From contig NC_081827.1 in NCBI RefSeq assembly GCF_030867095.1, forward strand, positions 49,888,501 through 49,952,500: DNA of 64,000 nt, in the 5' to 3' direction. Source of the stretch: Alligator mississippiensis (Eukaryota; Chordata; Crocodylia; Alligatoridae). The position numbers were made by a program, and so were the translations under genes. Numbering within the stretch: position 1 is the first letter of the stretch; every line of letters begins with the position of its first letter. Under the pieces are notes generated by a model, which saw only the letters and a list, made by a program, of their open reading frames with translations, ran no database searches and was not told the origin of the DNA. This document shows, piece after piece, positions 12,542-24,760 of the stretch.

Positions 12542-15169
12542 GCAAGATACTTACTTTGCCCATATTCCTTTACAATACTTTCTATGGGTTAGTAAAAGAA
12601 AGTAGAATCCAAGAATACAACATGCTGAAGGCAGGCTAAAAACATTTTGTATTGTATTGTTTTGGATATTTATGTAAGGAAAGATCAATTCTGAGATGTA
12701 TCACCAACAATCTTTGCTGCTGCTGTTAAGGATTCTTGGTCAAACGGCCAATTTCCTCGCTAAGGAACAGTCTACTCAGCACTATCATTTGACAGTGTTG
12801 AAAATTGGTGATGGTGGTGGTTGTTTTATATTTTGTTCTACTAACAACCATATACATAATGACAGTGAATGCCTCCCTTGTGGTAGGTGCAGTATAAACA
12901 TGCAGGACAGCCTATACCTGCCCCAAAACAACTTCCATTTCAAAAGGACAAGTTCTCACATTCCCATGAGACCATCATATTTGCTCAGGAGTCTTCCATT
13001 ACTTTTGAAGTATTTTTTGTTTATAGAAGCTAAAAATATTCATGATCATGTAGTATATGTCATTAAAAATGAAGCACGACATAGTCATGACCACCTATCA
13101 TGTGATGGTATCAGAACTTTATTACACCTAATCTGTGTTTATAATGATACAGTATTAAGTAATAAATATGTAGGGATTCTGTAGTTTTAAAGGTAGTGCA
13201 CAAAGTTATAATTTAGTTTCTTCTCTTTCTTTGTTCAGGAAGACAGTACACACAGAGGTCAATAATAAATAATACCACCATCTGGTGGTGAAATTGCAAA
13301 CCAATACTTTAGCAAGCTAAACATTTGACTATGTTACATATACTTTTTCACAAACAGGTTCCAGAGTTTTGTGCAATTCCATATGAATTCTCTTATGTGA
13401 AAAATTTTGCATTACACCAATAGATGAGATTCTTCATCCAACTTCACTAAGGCTAATTCCATATTTATACCAGAGTAAATGAGATTAGATTCAAGCCTAT
13501 TATGCTCTGCTTTTCTCCTGTAGTCTCTTCCTGGCAGACAGAAATACAGATAGTTTCTTGCAACTGAAGTTGTTCTTGCTGATAACTTCGAATGAGAAGG
13601 CAATCCTGGCTACTGATATTAAGAGAAAAGAAGGAAAGGATGTAAGAAACACAAACTTGAACACAGTAGATCCAGAGTAATATTTCTGCTACTGCTTTCT
13701 TGAACACCATGAGAAAATTCATCTCTGATCAACATCTTGGATTTGGCCTGCTGAAAGTGACGGAATAGAACAGCAGACAATATTATCTCCCTTGTGTCTC
13801 AAACAATAGACTCATTGCTCTTTGAGTTACCCCAAAGAAAGATATGACCAAAAGTAAGAACTGATGCTTCTTCTCACTGCTTACCCATGGTCCCTGGAGC
13901 TAACATTTTGGTTTGTTTTGGTTTTTTTTGGTTTTGTTTTTTGCAGTTCCCAAGGTTTAATAGATTTGGGTGAAAAAGCTTGAGTATCTGTCACATGGAA
14001 AAACAATGAAGAATTCAGTATTGAGTCTTTTTTTTTTAACGTTGGATAAGGGATTTTATTAGACTAAGGAAAACACTGTTCTGCAAAAGCAACTTTCTCT
14101 CTCTGCTCCATTGCATAGTGTTTTTTTTCTTTTACCTCTTTTTCCAGACCCCCTCACTGACTTCCTGATATTAATTTAAAGAACCAGTACATACATTCTC
14201 ATAATTCTCTCTGAAGCTTCTCCCACAACCTAATTTCTGTTTCACTCATATCATAATGTCCAAATGTGTAAGTTTCCATAATGCAATTCTTTCATACATG
14301 ATTTGATCAGGTATCAATTAGTTACTCATCCTGTTTTAACAATAAACAAATATGAATGCAAAAGCCACCCTTTCACATTTCCCATGTTGTCTACAAAGTT
14401 CTCTGAATTCTAGTTTTTACAACAGACAATTTTTGTCGCGTGATATTTTTTGTTATAATATTCTAGATCTCTGAATAAAACACTTCCCTTACTTCTTGTA
14501 TTGTATTTTGCAGATTTGCAATTGCAGTGGCCGAATAAGGATATTTTTTAATACTGCTATTTTGTTTTTATTGTGGTAACCTAGCAAAATGCAGTAGTTA
14601 TATGTCTCAGTTGTGTGAGCTTAAATAAAATCAGAATCATTTTTTTTTTCATGTTTAAAAGATATCTAATATGGGTAGTAAAATCCTAAGATGAAGAGTT
14701 TGCTACCTACACTTCAGTTAGTGGCACCTTGACACTATTGGGACAATTCATGGAAATGAATTATATTAAGTGAGTAAAGGTATCAAAATCTGGCTCTTCA
14801 GACACAGCTGTCTGTACAAAGGGTCTCTCTCCACTCAGCAGTTGCAAGAAACACAGTTGTCAGTCCCTTTAATAATATCAACAATACGGTGCCTTACAAG
14901 CCACTGTTCATTGTGATTAAGGACTTCTAAATTTGTTCCATAATTTGACTGTGGTACCTTGGTGTGCTTGCATCACCCTATTAGTTGTACCATTTGGTCT
15001 TGCTTCTTGTTTATTTTTGAGTTCCAATCTTTAATGTAAATCAGAGATACAGCTTTGTAAAAATGCCTCCAGTAGCCTCCATTTTTTAAAAACTTTACAT
15101 TTGTGGGACCCATTCTATGATCACATGGCTTACTTTTGGCAGTGCTGAGAGCTGTGCTGGGAACCCAAT
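12542..15169. other. No gene seen; unassigned DNA
   Basis: The 162-codon open frame at 12696-13184 has no recognisable domain and no splice context. A T/G-rich tract (TTTGG-type) is at 13907-13944. I see nothing else to support a gene. Confidence 0.45.
13907..13944. repeat. TTTTGG-type low-complexity tract
   Basis: Irregular (T)nGG repeats ending in TTTTGCAG. Despite the AG end there is no following coding exon. Confidence 0.85.
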
Positions 15170-15720
15170 CTAAGTAGCTCTGGGTGGGTGCAGAGGCAGG
15201 TAGGATGGGGGGGCTAGTGGGTGTATGGGAAGTTTGGCAGGATTAGGGTGGGGGTCTGGTGGGTTTGTGTGGGGGGAGATTGGTAGGTCCATGGGTAGGG
15301 TCAGAGACTACCCTAGCAGGGTGTGGGACCCAGGGCAAATCAGCCTGTGTGGGGCCAAGCCTGGGGTGGCAGCCCACCCCCACCCCTATCCCACGTGCCC
15401 TGGATATGAAGAAGCCAGTGGTGGTGGCTGGGCAGGGGAGAGAGGTGGTGAGCAGCTGGATGTGAAGCCAGCGGTGGGAGGGGTGGCAAGCAGCCAGTTG
15501 TGAAGCACTAGGCAGGCCCTGCAGGAGGGGTCGTGGCTGCTCCGCCCACGGTGGTCACCCCGATTCGACTCTCTCTCTCCCCCCCCGCCCCGGATGGCCC
15601 TGGGAAGTGTTGTCTATCAGGGGGCTAAAAGTAGCCTGGTCAAAGTGTGGTGGGGGTAGGAAGAGGGCATCCCTGGGTCTGGGGTAAGTAGCTGGGCTTT
15701 CCCAGCCCCAGGGCTGTACT
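15170..15720. other. GC-rich island in AT-rich DNA
   Basis: About 550 bases rich in G runs and 'cccacccc' phrases, with long open frames on the + strand that do not look like protein. It resembles the cores of the TIR elements nearby. Its own ends are unclear, but the palindrome at 15858-15899 may belong to the same element. Confidence 0.4.
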
Positions 15721-15857
15721 CTGAACATATACAGACAATCAGTAGATCACATCAACCCGTTCCCAATCCTAGTTCACTTCCGCAGATGAACTAAGGTAGA
15801 TCAGGCTGGATATTTTTTTTCACCTGATCTAACCTCCTCAAATAACTGTAGAGATTG

Positions 15858-15899
15858 ACATTTAGATTGACCTAACTATAGTTAGGTCGATCTAAATGT
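15858..15899. repeat. 42-bp near-perfect palindrome
   Basis: Arms of 20 bases, ACATTTAGATTGACCTAACT and AGTTAGGTCGATCTAAATGT, flank a 2-base centre with one mismatch. It could be a fold-back end or head-to-head TIR remnants of a DNA element. Confidence 0.85.
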
Positions 15900-18800
15900 A
15901 ATTTCTGCACATACCGTTAGACTCAATGTTTTTACATTTGTAAGTCCTTTTGACTGAAGGATTTATTTTCAAACATCAAAAAGGACTGCACAGTAACAGA
16001 AACTTACATTTTAAAACATGACAAGCTGGCCTTAAAGCCTTAGGGCTTCTTTCCCTAAAGCCAGAATCAGATGGTTTTGGCAAAGGAGCCATAAGAGGCA
16101 TGTATATCCTGACTACATGGGTTCAGTTAAGGAGCTTAAAGTCTCAACAGTATGTCAGTGCAATTGGGACTATACGATTTGATGATACCCCTGTTGTTTT
16201 ATAGTCCTGATCTTTTTGTGTGAACAATGATGTTAACACCAAAAAATAGAGGAAGGAAAGGAATGAGCTCAACCAAGGCTGCATGAATGTTAACAAACAT
16301 AATCGAGGGGAATGTTGTCATTTGTTGCCTGTACATCTTCAAAATAACTTGTAAGGAAATGGCCACCTCTAAAATGTTGCCTCTAAGAGTTATACTTACG
16401 TGTATTACCAGTATTTACAGGCTTTATGTCCATGATGTAGTAATAAGAGTTAATGCCTTTCCTGAGGGCTGGCATGACGGCATTGACAAGAAGTTGTCAG
16501 CCATCTTGTGTATAGGCAATTGCAATAAGGCCCTTTTGAGAGCAAGAAGTCTCCTTGCCTTCCTGAGCTATGAGATAGTACATATGAGAGAGCAGATGTT
16601 CTACGTATGCATTTGTTTTCATCTCTTAGAAATCTTCCTGATGTAACACTGTCATTTGAATCGTCTTTTGTCATTGAAGTGCCCCTTTTCTACTTCCTTT
16701 CAACTGCCAGTTTGCTAAACCACTTACTCCTTTAGATCCAGTTGTGTCTGCTTGAGCTTATTCCAGTTCTGTGTCAGCTAAATTGAATTTCACAAAACTG
16801 AAAATAGTTTCATTGTAAAAAAAATTCTGCAGTGATTATTGCATCCTACTCTGTCCTTATCCTGCAAGATGGTTGGAGTGCAGTGAGATCTGGTAGATGC
16901 GTTTTTAGCATCTGAGTTGCTCTGCTTGGGAAGTAAAGCCACTCCCACAGAAGTTTGCAGGACTGGCACCCTGTTCATCCTCTTTATTTTCAGGTTTTAT
17001 TCATGCAGACCAAAAGACATTTCTGGGTGTATTTAGCTAGTTGGACAAACCCTGGAACTTATGTTATTTATAAAGCAGAATTTGCTTCAGAAGTTTAACC
17101 AGTCTGGAAAATCTTGTTAGTTTTCAATTAGATTTCTGAGAACTTTATCACTGAAAATGTACTACTTAAAAGGTTTCTCCCCCAAACTCTCTTTGAGTCC
17201 AGTAGGAAGAGGACAAGGTCAAAATGTGAACACCTATGAAATAGGTGTTTAGAAGAAAATACTGTAGCTTAAGAATCTGATTCAGGAAAGAACATTGTGT
17301 ATTTCACTCAATCCCTATTCAAGAAAGCATTGGTTCCAATTAGACTTAATATATTTAACTGTATTTCTCCTATGATAAAAATAAACACCTGATTATCATA
17401 ACCACAATCGTATAATTCAATCTAATATTGCAAACCCCTGGTTCAATCCTTATCAGTGGCTTTGTATTACACAATTATCTGTTTTTTAGTTAAAAAATTC
17501 TTCCCTGTATATTGTAATTATTTAAACATTAAATCTTAAGTTTTCTTTTGTGTTTGAGATCAACACAAACACCCTATACACTTCTCATAAGAACATACAT
17601 AATAAAATGAATGTAAGGATTTATTATTTAGTATTAGTTGCTACTGAGCTACAGTAACAAATATATGCCTAAAATCATATGTTTTTGTATGAGCTAACAG
17701 CCATGATAGAGATATGCATTTCCCCCTACTCTCCCAATTTATAACTATCAGCTATTTTGGGATATTGAGATACCAAAATAGAGAAGGCCATAATGATAGC
17801 TGAAGACAAGGTCTTTGTAAAAGAACTAAAAATGTTGCTTCTTTAGACTTTTTGTCCTTGAAAGAACATCCACAACTTCTTGATGACTATGATGTCAAAA
17901 GGTTAAACTGGATGAAAAATAGTGCATTAGAGTCACATGAGATTTTTTTTTTAACTTTAAAGCTACTATATGGCATCAACTAAACATAGTTGTGAATCGC
18001 CAGACTGGATGTCTTTTCCTTTGTAATCTCTCTTCATGCATATTAACAAAGAAGGTCTCCATCTAACTAGATCAAAGTTTTCAATCAATGCAATTTAACA
18101 TAAAAAAAATTACACTGTTTAACTTATATAATTAATTGACATAGTTACATATACATCTAGACACCAAACATTAAAATGAACAGCAATGTTATTTGGTGAT
18201 GATTTTTTGATGCAATAAAAATACTCTGTTGTTAACTTTAATTGAAATTTAATTCCAGCACGAAACAACTTGACAAACGCATGCTGTTTCTAATAAAACT
18301 TAACAAGCTTAATAAAATGATCAGGACAAATAAGCAATTTTTGTTCAGTGCTGGTAGAAGTTAGGAAAGGCTATTTCATCACAAGATATACTAATTTTTT
18401 TAAAGGAAGTTGAAGAACTAACTGAACAAATGTTATAATAGTCCATATTTCTGCTGTGTTTGTTATTTTAAAATGGAATTGCAGTATCTTTGGGTACTTA
18501 GAAAACATTTCAGTAACAAAGAAGTTCTAATTAGGAACTTACTTTCTCATACTACAATTGAAAAACCACACGAAACCTTATATTTACAACTCTGAAGTGT
18601 TATATTCACAACTAATGTGATCACATCTGTGTGAAGAATTTTGTATATATAAATACTGGCAGAAATTAGTTTCTGTCACAAGTGGACAACCTTAATGAAG
18701 TCTGGGTGTCTACTACCCAGAAGTTTAATTTCATCCTGGGCGCGTCTATATGAGACACTGAACATGCAGTAGCATCACGTGATAGGAGTGTGATGAGATG

Positions 18801-19434
18801 CTATTGTGTAATCAGCATCAGTTAAAAGCTGTTCTGCACAGTTGGTTGCCATCATCATGTTGATGCAGCCCCTGTGATTTTGTATTGGAGCGTTCTAGTC
18901 CTAATATTAATTTGCTGAAAATTCAAAATTAGTTTTCCTCAAAGGAAAGGTTGTAAAATCATTTTGTCTGATTTCCTGTGTATCACACACCGTTATGTTT
19001 CACCCAGCTATCCCTGTGTGAAGCACAATGGTATGTGCTTGACAAAAGCATAATTTGAATTTGGCTAAAGCTGTGCACTCTTGATTTGAATATGACAACC
19101 AGAAATGGGCCTTTTTCCCTGGTAATTTGTTTCAGTGTTGTTTACTGTTTAATGTTGATTTGTCTGGTTTCAACTTCTGAGTAGTGGTTCTTCCTATGTC
19201 TCTTTTCTGATGAATTAAAGAGTGCTTTCATACCTAGTATTTTCCCCAGGGAGATGCTTATGCATTATAATCATCATGTCTCAATCTTTTTCTTGCTAAG
19301 TTAAACATAATTGAGATAATTACGTTTCTCACTATAAGGCATTTTCTCTAGTCCCAAAATTATTTTTGCCTCTTTTTTTCACTCCAATTTTGCATCAGCC
19401 TTCTTAAAGTATGGACATCAGAAGTGTGGGAGTT
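15900..19434. other. No gene seen; unassigned DNA
   Basis: AT-rich. Around 18738-18900 'gggcgcgtctatatg' and an end near 'ggagcgttctagtc' hint at one more decayed GTCTACA-type element, too weak to list. The 119-codon open frame at 16287-16646 has no recognisable domain. Confidence 0.45.
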
Positions 19435-19685
19435 TTATACACGTGCTTCGGGAAGCTCCCAGACTGTCATGAGAATCAGCATCCCTGCACTGAAAATATG
19501 GCCACAGGAATGCTTTAACTAAAGCTCATTCAATAAGCTTTAGTTAAAGTGTCCCCATGGCTATTTTTCAGTGTGGGGATGCTGATTATATGTGGTGTGG
19601 GAGTCTGCTGGAGCATAGTAATTGCCTCTCCAGCAGACTTGATTAATTGAGTCTGCTCTGACGTGCTGTAATTGCATGTGTATAA
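19435..19685. mobile_element. Palindromic TIR element, copy 2
   Basis: Ends TTATACACGTGC and GCATGTGTATAA. The middle has the same 'ctttaactaaagct...aagctttagttaaag' palindrome and the 'ttttcagtgtggggatgctg' segment as copy 1 at 5850-6165. About 251 bases, non-coding. Confidence 0.75.
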
Positions 19686-20278
19686 GTGCCTAGTGTGCTG
19701 TATTTTTCTCAGCTGTGCTGTATTCAGAAGTAAAATTAACATACCCTACTCAACTCATTATGTCCTTGTTTATGAATTCAAAGATCATAGCCCTTTTTGC
19801 TGCATCATACTAGATGCTTATGCTTAATGGCTTGTCAATACTGAGTTTAACACTAAATAGCGTAGGACTCCGTTTGATTTCTCATTGAAAATTGTTTTTT
19901 AGATCTGTTAGGTATTAGTTCATAATGTAATTAATGTGTGCTTTACTGGTCTAGTGACATTTTTAAGTAAAATGTTACATAAGGCTAAGTTAGATAGGGG
20001 CATGCAGGCAGAGCACTTTAGGCAAGTTCAAGCCTTCCTCTAGATTCATGTTAATGATGACTCTCCACTTGATCCAGCTGTAAATGGTGCCCAGTCATTC
20101 ATGCTGGAGTGTCAGAGGCAGCTGGATGTGATGTTAACTGCATCATTCCTTTGTGTGACGTTAGCTACAGAAACCGGTGTGAATTGACCACACCCAATGA
20201 CCTTTAGGGGTAAACCATTGGGTTAACTTAAATATCTAGGTATCTTATAGCTACATAGTTAACTTTATCAACAGATAA

Positions 20279-21112
20279 CATGATCTTGACAGGGTCATGA
20301 AATGGGCGGATGAGAACCTGATGGTGTTCAACACCAAAAAATGCAAGGTTCTCCACCTTGGGAGGAAAAACCTGCAGCATGCTTTTAGGCTTGGTAGTGC
20401 TCTGCTGGTTAGCAGTACAAATGAAAGGGACTTGGGGGTCATGATTGACCACAAGATGAACATGAGCCTTCAGTGTGATGCTACAGCTAGTAAAGCAAGC
20501 AAAACGCTGGCTTGCATCCATAGATGCTTCTCAAGCAAATCCCAGGACGTCATTCTCCAGTTGTACTCTGCCTTGGTGAGGCTGCAGCTGGAGTACTGCA
20601 TCCAGTTTTGGGCTCCACAATTCAAAAAGGATGTGGAGAAGCTTGAGAGGATGCAGAGGGTGCAGAGGAGAGCCACGTGCATGATCAGAGGTCAGGAAAA
20701 CAGGCCTTACGATGAGAAGCTGAGAGCCATGGGACTCTTCAGCCTGGAAAAGCGCAGGCTCAGGGGTGATCTGGTGGCCACCTATAAATTTATCATGGGT
20801 GCTTATCAGGATCTGGGGGAATGTCTGTTCACCAGAGCACCCAAAGGGATGACAAGATTGAACGGTCACAAACTCCACTGTGACCGATTCAGGTTGGACA
20901 TAAGAAAGAACTTCTTCACTGTCCGAGCCCCCAAGGTTTGGAATAGACTGCTGCCAGAGGCAGTTCAAGAACCTACTTTGAACGCCTTCAAGATGCATTT
21001 GGATGCTTATCTTGCTGGGATCCTATGATTCCTGCTGACTTCCTGCCCCTGGGGCAGGGGGCTGGACTTGATGATACTCTGGGATCTCTTCCAGCCTAAA
21101 TGTCTATGAAAC
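20279..21112 (+). mobile_element. CR1 LINE, 5'-truncated, ORF2 C-terminus intact
   Basis: An open frame of 243 codons (20297-21028) with typical CR1 reverse-transcriptase C-terminal text: KWADENLMVFNTKKCKVLHL, ERDLGVMIDHKMNMS, LQLEYCIQFWAP, MIRGQENRPYDEKL, RFRLDIRKNFFTVRAPKVWN. It ends in a 3' UTR with 'ggggctggacttgatgatac...cttccagcctaaatg' and a short CTATGAAAC-type tail. The catalytic FADD lies in the missing 5' part. No stop or frameshift interrupts the remaining frame, so it is younger than the other fragments here. Confidence 0.93.
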
Positions 21113-21954
21113 ATATGAACCAAAATTGTAGTCTTATTAAAGAGTATAATTTGATTTGTTTGACAAGACCTATTTTCCATAACACTGTGTAGACTGGCAT
21201 TTATTTATATTCTTAACCTTTCATTATTTATTAATTGAATTTAACTTTTCCATCATTTTTGCCCAAGATTGATGTCCGTTCAACCAGCTAATAAGTATGC
21301 TCTTCATCCTGCTTGCCCTTTCCTGAATACTGGCACATAAACATTGTTATTTATTGGGGTATTTGAAATTATTGCTCATGACTTGACCACATCTAGCAAA
21401 TACGTGCTTTCTCTTATGCCTGTAAACATAGAAATGGTTTTTCGACTGAAAAATACCATCAGCAAACAGAAATAAACCTGTGGATTAAAAAAAAAAAAAA
21501 AGAAGTCCTAATTGTGACATTGTGCAAGACATTAAAAATGAAAGTAAAATTAGGCTGAATTTAAAGTTCCTCTGGGGAAAAATATTGCACAACTTTACCA
21601 CAGATTTACAACAGCATCAAGATCTCTGCTCAAATTAGAAAGAAAAAATGAAGAGTTTTGGTTATTTATGCACAACTCCTGAAGACAGTTAAGTTTGTAC
21701 TCATAACTGACTAGTACTCATAACGGTTACTGGGATAAAAATTAGAAATAAATAGGATTAGGAGCATTTTGACTCTGTTCAGACTTGAATTTAGACACCT
21801 TTTCCAATGTGTAGAGTATCTGGATGCTGTATTTCATTTGGCTTGAATCCTACAGTTTCGATTTGGATTTACATTGGGATTTGATGCCTCCAGGATTCAG
21901 GACTCATGAATTGAGGCCTGGGGGTTGGGGTAGTAGGTAAGCTGGAGGGTAGGG

Positions 21955-22235
21955 CTAGGATTCAGTGACCTAGACAAATTGGAGGATTGGGCCAAAAGAA
22001 ATCTCATGAAGTTCAACAAGGACAAGTGCAAATTCCTGCACCTAGGACAGAAGAATCCCATGCACCAGTACATGCTGGGGGCTGACTGGCTGGGCAGCAG
22101 CTCTGCAGAAAAGGACCTGTGGACAATAAGATGGATATGAGCCACCAGTGTGTCCTTGTTGCCAAAAAGGCTAACGGCATTCTGGTCTGCATTGGTAGGT
22201 GTGTTGCCAGTAGGTCAAGGGAAGTAATTCACCAC
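21955..22235 (+). mobile_element. CR1 LINE fragment, internal ORF2 piece
   Basis: 'ttcaacaaggacaagtgcaaattcctgcacctagg' and 'tgtccttgttgccaaaaaggctaa' translate to MKFNKDKCKFLHLGQKN and a VAKKAN-like stretch, the standard CR1 region after the catalytic site. It is frameshifted and lacks both ends. Confidence 0.8.
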
Positions 22236-22600
22236 TGATATATATTCAGGACTACGAAATCTAAAAGAATGTGAAAAGGGATGGGGTATATAAATGTTCC
22301 CTAATAGAATTTATGCTTTATTCCTCAGCTCCATGCCACTCACTTGGGCAACGTGGCCAGAAGTGGTGCCAGAACATGGAGCACCACTGTTCTAAACAGT
22401 TCTTAAGTGAGCCTCAATCTCTCCTCTCCATTTTGTATAAATAATTAAATATTCCTTGGACCAGATTGGGGAGACGGTCTCAAGTGGTCAGGGTACTTTT
22501 CTGGCATGTAGGAGAGTCACCTTGCATGTCCTTACTCCCATGAAGTCAGACATGGAAAATCTGGAGATATTGAGGCAGAATGATGCTAGAATACTCAGTA

Positions 22601-23874
22601 GGCCTGTGCGAATAGGGAAGTATTTGATTCGGATTCAGTCAATTTGCAGGATAGTGATTCGATTCAGGGATACGGGTCACTTTCCTGAATTGATTTAGCT
22701 GAATCAGCTTCAGAAGGTTCAGCACTGATTCGGAGACATTCAGTGATTTGGATTGGCTGGGGAGAGGCAGGAGCGGCATCTACCCCACGGTATAGGTGCA
22801 GTGTGGCTTAGCAGGGTACTGCATGCTGTCTGGGAGCTGGGACTGCTGTGGCTGAGAGGTGCCAGGCTCTGGTTGACATGTGGAGCTGCCTCAGCTCCCA
22901 GACAGTGCACAGTGCCCTGCTGAGCTGCTCTGCACCTGCACCATGGGGCAGATGCCATGTGAGTGCCAAGCAGGGCAGGGCGATTCCCGCTGCCTTGCAA
23001 TACACAGGAAGGCTCTATCATGAGCCTCGGAGGCCCCCAATTGCCACTGCAGGGGCTGGTGAGTGCAGGGCGGCTTTTCCTTTTTTTTTTTTTTTAAGTG
23101 CCAAGAAGCTGGGCTGGGTGGGGGATGGGGCCAAGCAGAGCAGTCATGGGGGCTTCTCTCGCAACTCCTGTGTCTGTGCCTGCTTCTGCCCTGGTAGGGG
23201 GAGCTGTGGGGGCTATGCACTGCTGTCACTTGCCCAGGTGGTGGCGGGGGGGGGGGGGCGCACAACGCAGGTGCGGCTCACTCTGGGTGGTGGCAGGGTA
23301 TAGCCCCCACTCCCAGTGCTGCTGTGCCCACATCAGCACTGGGAGCGGGGGCTCTTCCCTGCTGCCACTTGCCAGCCGGCAGGGGGGTGCGCAGGATGTG
23401 GGTACAGCAGCGCTGGGAGCAGGGTCTATGCCCTGCTGCCCCTTGCCCTCTTCCACCTGGAACAAGCTATGCCCACATCCCGCTCCCCACCCTGGCTGGG
23501 CAATCGGCAGCAGGGCAGAGTCCCCACTCCCAGCACTGCTGCACCTGCATCCTGTGCCCCCCCAACTCCCCTCCCTGAGTAATGCACCTCCCACCCTGAC
23601 TGGGCAGCTTGTCCCAGCCCCAATCCCTCTCTCCTCCCCCAACCCCAACAGACTTCCTCGCTGGAGACAACTGTCATCTGCCTGTTTAGTCTATGGCCGA
23701 ATCTCTGAATTGGCAAAATCTTTTCCAAAACTTTTTCCGACTCTATTCGGATACTTGAAATCAATTCAGAGCTTTTACTTGATCTCTCGATTCAATTCAG
23801 ATTCGGAGATTTCGGTCTCTGAATTGGGTCAAATCTCCTCCAAATTGAATTGGCTACTGAAGCTTCGCACAGCC
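22601..23874. mobile_element. TIR element with GGCCTGTGCGAA ends and GC-rich core
   Basis: Left end GGCCTGTGCGAATA; right end CTTCGCACAGCCC. Both flanks then carry 'gattcgg/attcagt' phrases in inverted arrangement, for example 'ttgattcggattcag' on the left and 'gattcaattcagattcgg' on the right. The interior 22760-23660 is GC-rich with internal duplications ('cagcactgggagcggggg', 'cagcgctgggagcagggt'). Open frames there are by-products of composition. The left end of another copy is at 63893. Confidence 0.75.
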
Positions 23875-24331
23875 CAAATACCCAGCTGATACCTAGTTGG
23901 ATTGCTAGACAGACCCGCTCTGTTTTTTGTAAGGTTCTGAATCAGGTGGATTTGCTCTGATAACAACAACTGGATTTATCCACACAGTTATAATAGCTCG
24001 GTCAATATTGTTTGAGAACCTCACAGGAACTTAGGTATGAGCTAGAGTTCCATACAGGACCAAGGCAGTTTTGTGTTTTCCCACTGGAGGATTCGTCGGC
24101 AGCAGAAACTCAGTACCAACAGGGGAAGGCAGCAGTAGAATGGACTTTTGCAGATGTCAGTTGCACTTAAATTTTGGGTTTTTGGATTTTTGTATCAATA
24201 TGTCCTTATTTAGCCCCTAAAATAATTAAGGTGCTTTGAAAAATTTATTCTTCACAATTAAATCATTTACATTTCTTTTTCATAATTATTTTTTTAAAAG
24301 TGAAAAAATAATACATTTATATACTGTAAAC

Positions 24332-24631
24332 CAATGATTCTGAACAAGGGTGCTGTGGCACCTTTGCATGCTATGAGATCCTTTTAAGGGTGCCATGCAA
24401 TGTAATCACTTTTAGGTGTGCAAACACCTACACATGATTCTTAGGATGTAGTCAGAGATTTCAAATATGAATCCATAGTGCTCAACACAATCTGACCTGT
24501 TGTGATTTTTTGAGTTCTTTGCAACAGAATTGCTATAGTCAGTTTTTTTTCTATAGGCAAAATATGAGTGAAAGCTAAGAGCTGGCATTTTCCGAGGGGT
24601 ACTTTTAATCTAAAAAGGTTGAGAACCACTG
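24332..24631 (+). mobile_element. hAT-like element with GGTTGAGAACCACTG end
   Basis: The right end GGTTGAGAACCACTG is the classic hAT-type terminus; the left end CAATGATTCTGAAC is decayed. Flanks CTGTAAAC and ATCTAAAC match at 6 of 8. It is collinear with the copy at 29-320. About 300 bases, non-coding. Confidence 0.78.
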
Positions 24632-24649
24632 ATCTAAACAGATAGACCC

Positions 24650-24760
24650 AAATTCTGCTAATATTTAAAAGTGAATAATTTTATGCACATGAATAATCCT
24701 ACTGAATTCAATAGCCCAAATCAATTAAAGGGACTACTCATGTATGTAAGAATTCATTTT
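24650..24760. repeat. Small fold-back repeat
   Basis: 'gcacatgaataatcctactgaattcaatag' pairs imperfectly with 'gggactactcatgtatgtaag'. Flanks are 'caaattctgc' and 'gaattcatttt'. This is a common sauropsid palindromic repeat layout. Confidence 0.55.

Noticed and set aside
12696..13184. 162-codon open frame on the + strand
   Set aside because: No domain, low-complexity start, no splice signals that fit, and no similarity I can recognise. Frames of this length occur by chance in 64 kb.
16287..16646. HMREQMF peptide near 16585, recalling the MREQ motif of MiT/TFE N-termini
   Set aside because: The neighbouring residues do not match the R-x-L-L-R-Q-Q-L-M-R-E-Q context, and there is no exon structure.
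22808..23889. Long open frames on both strands
   Set aside because: Same cause: the GC-rich core of a TIR element, with cysteine- and proline-rich text and no domain.
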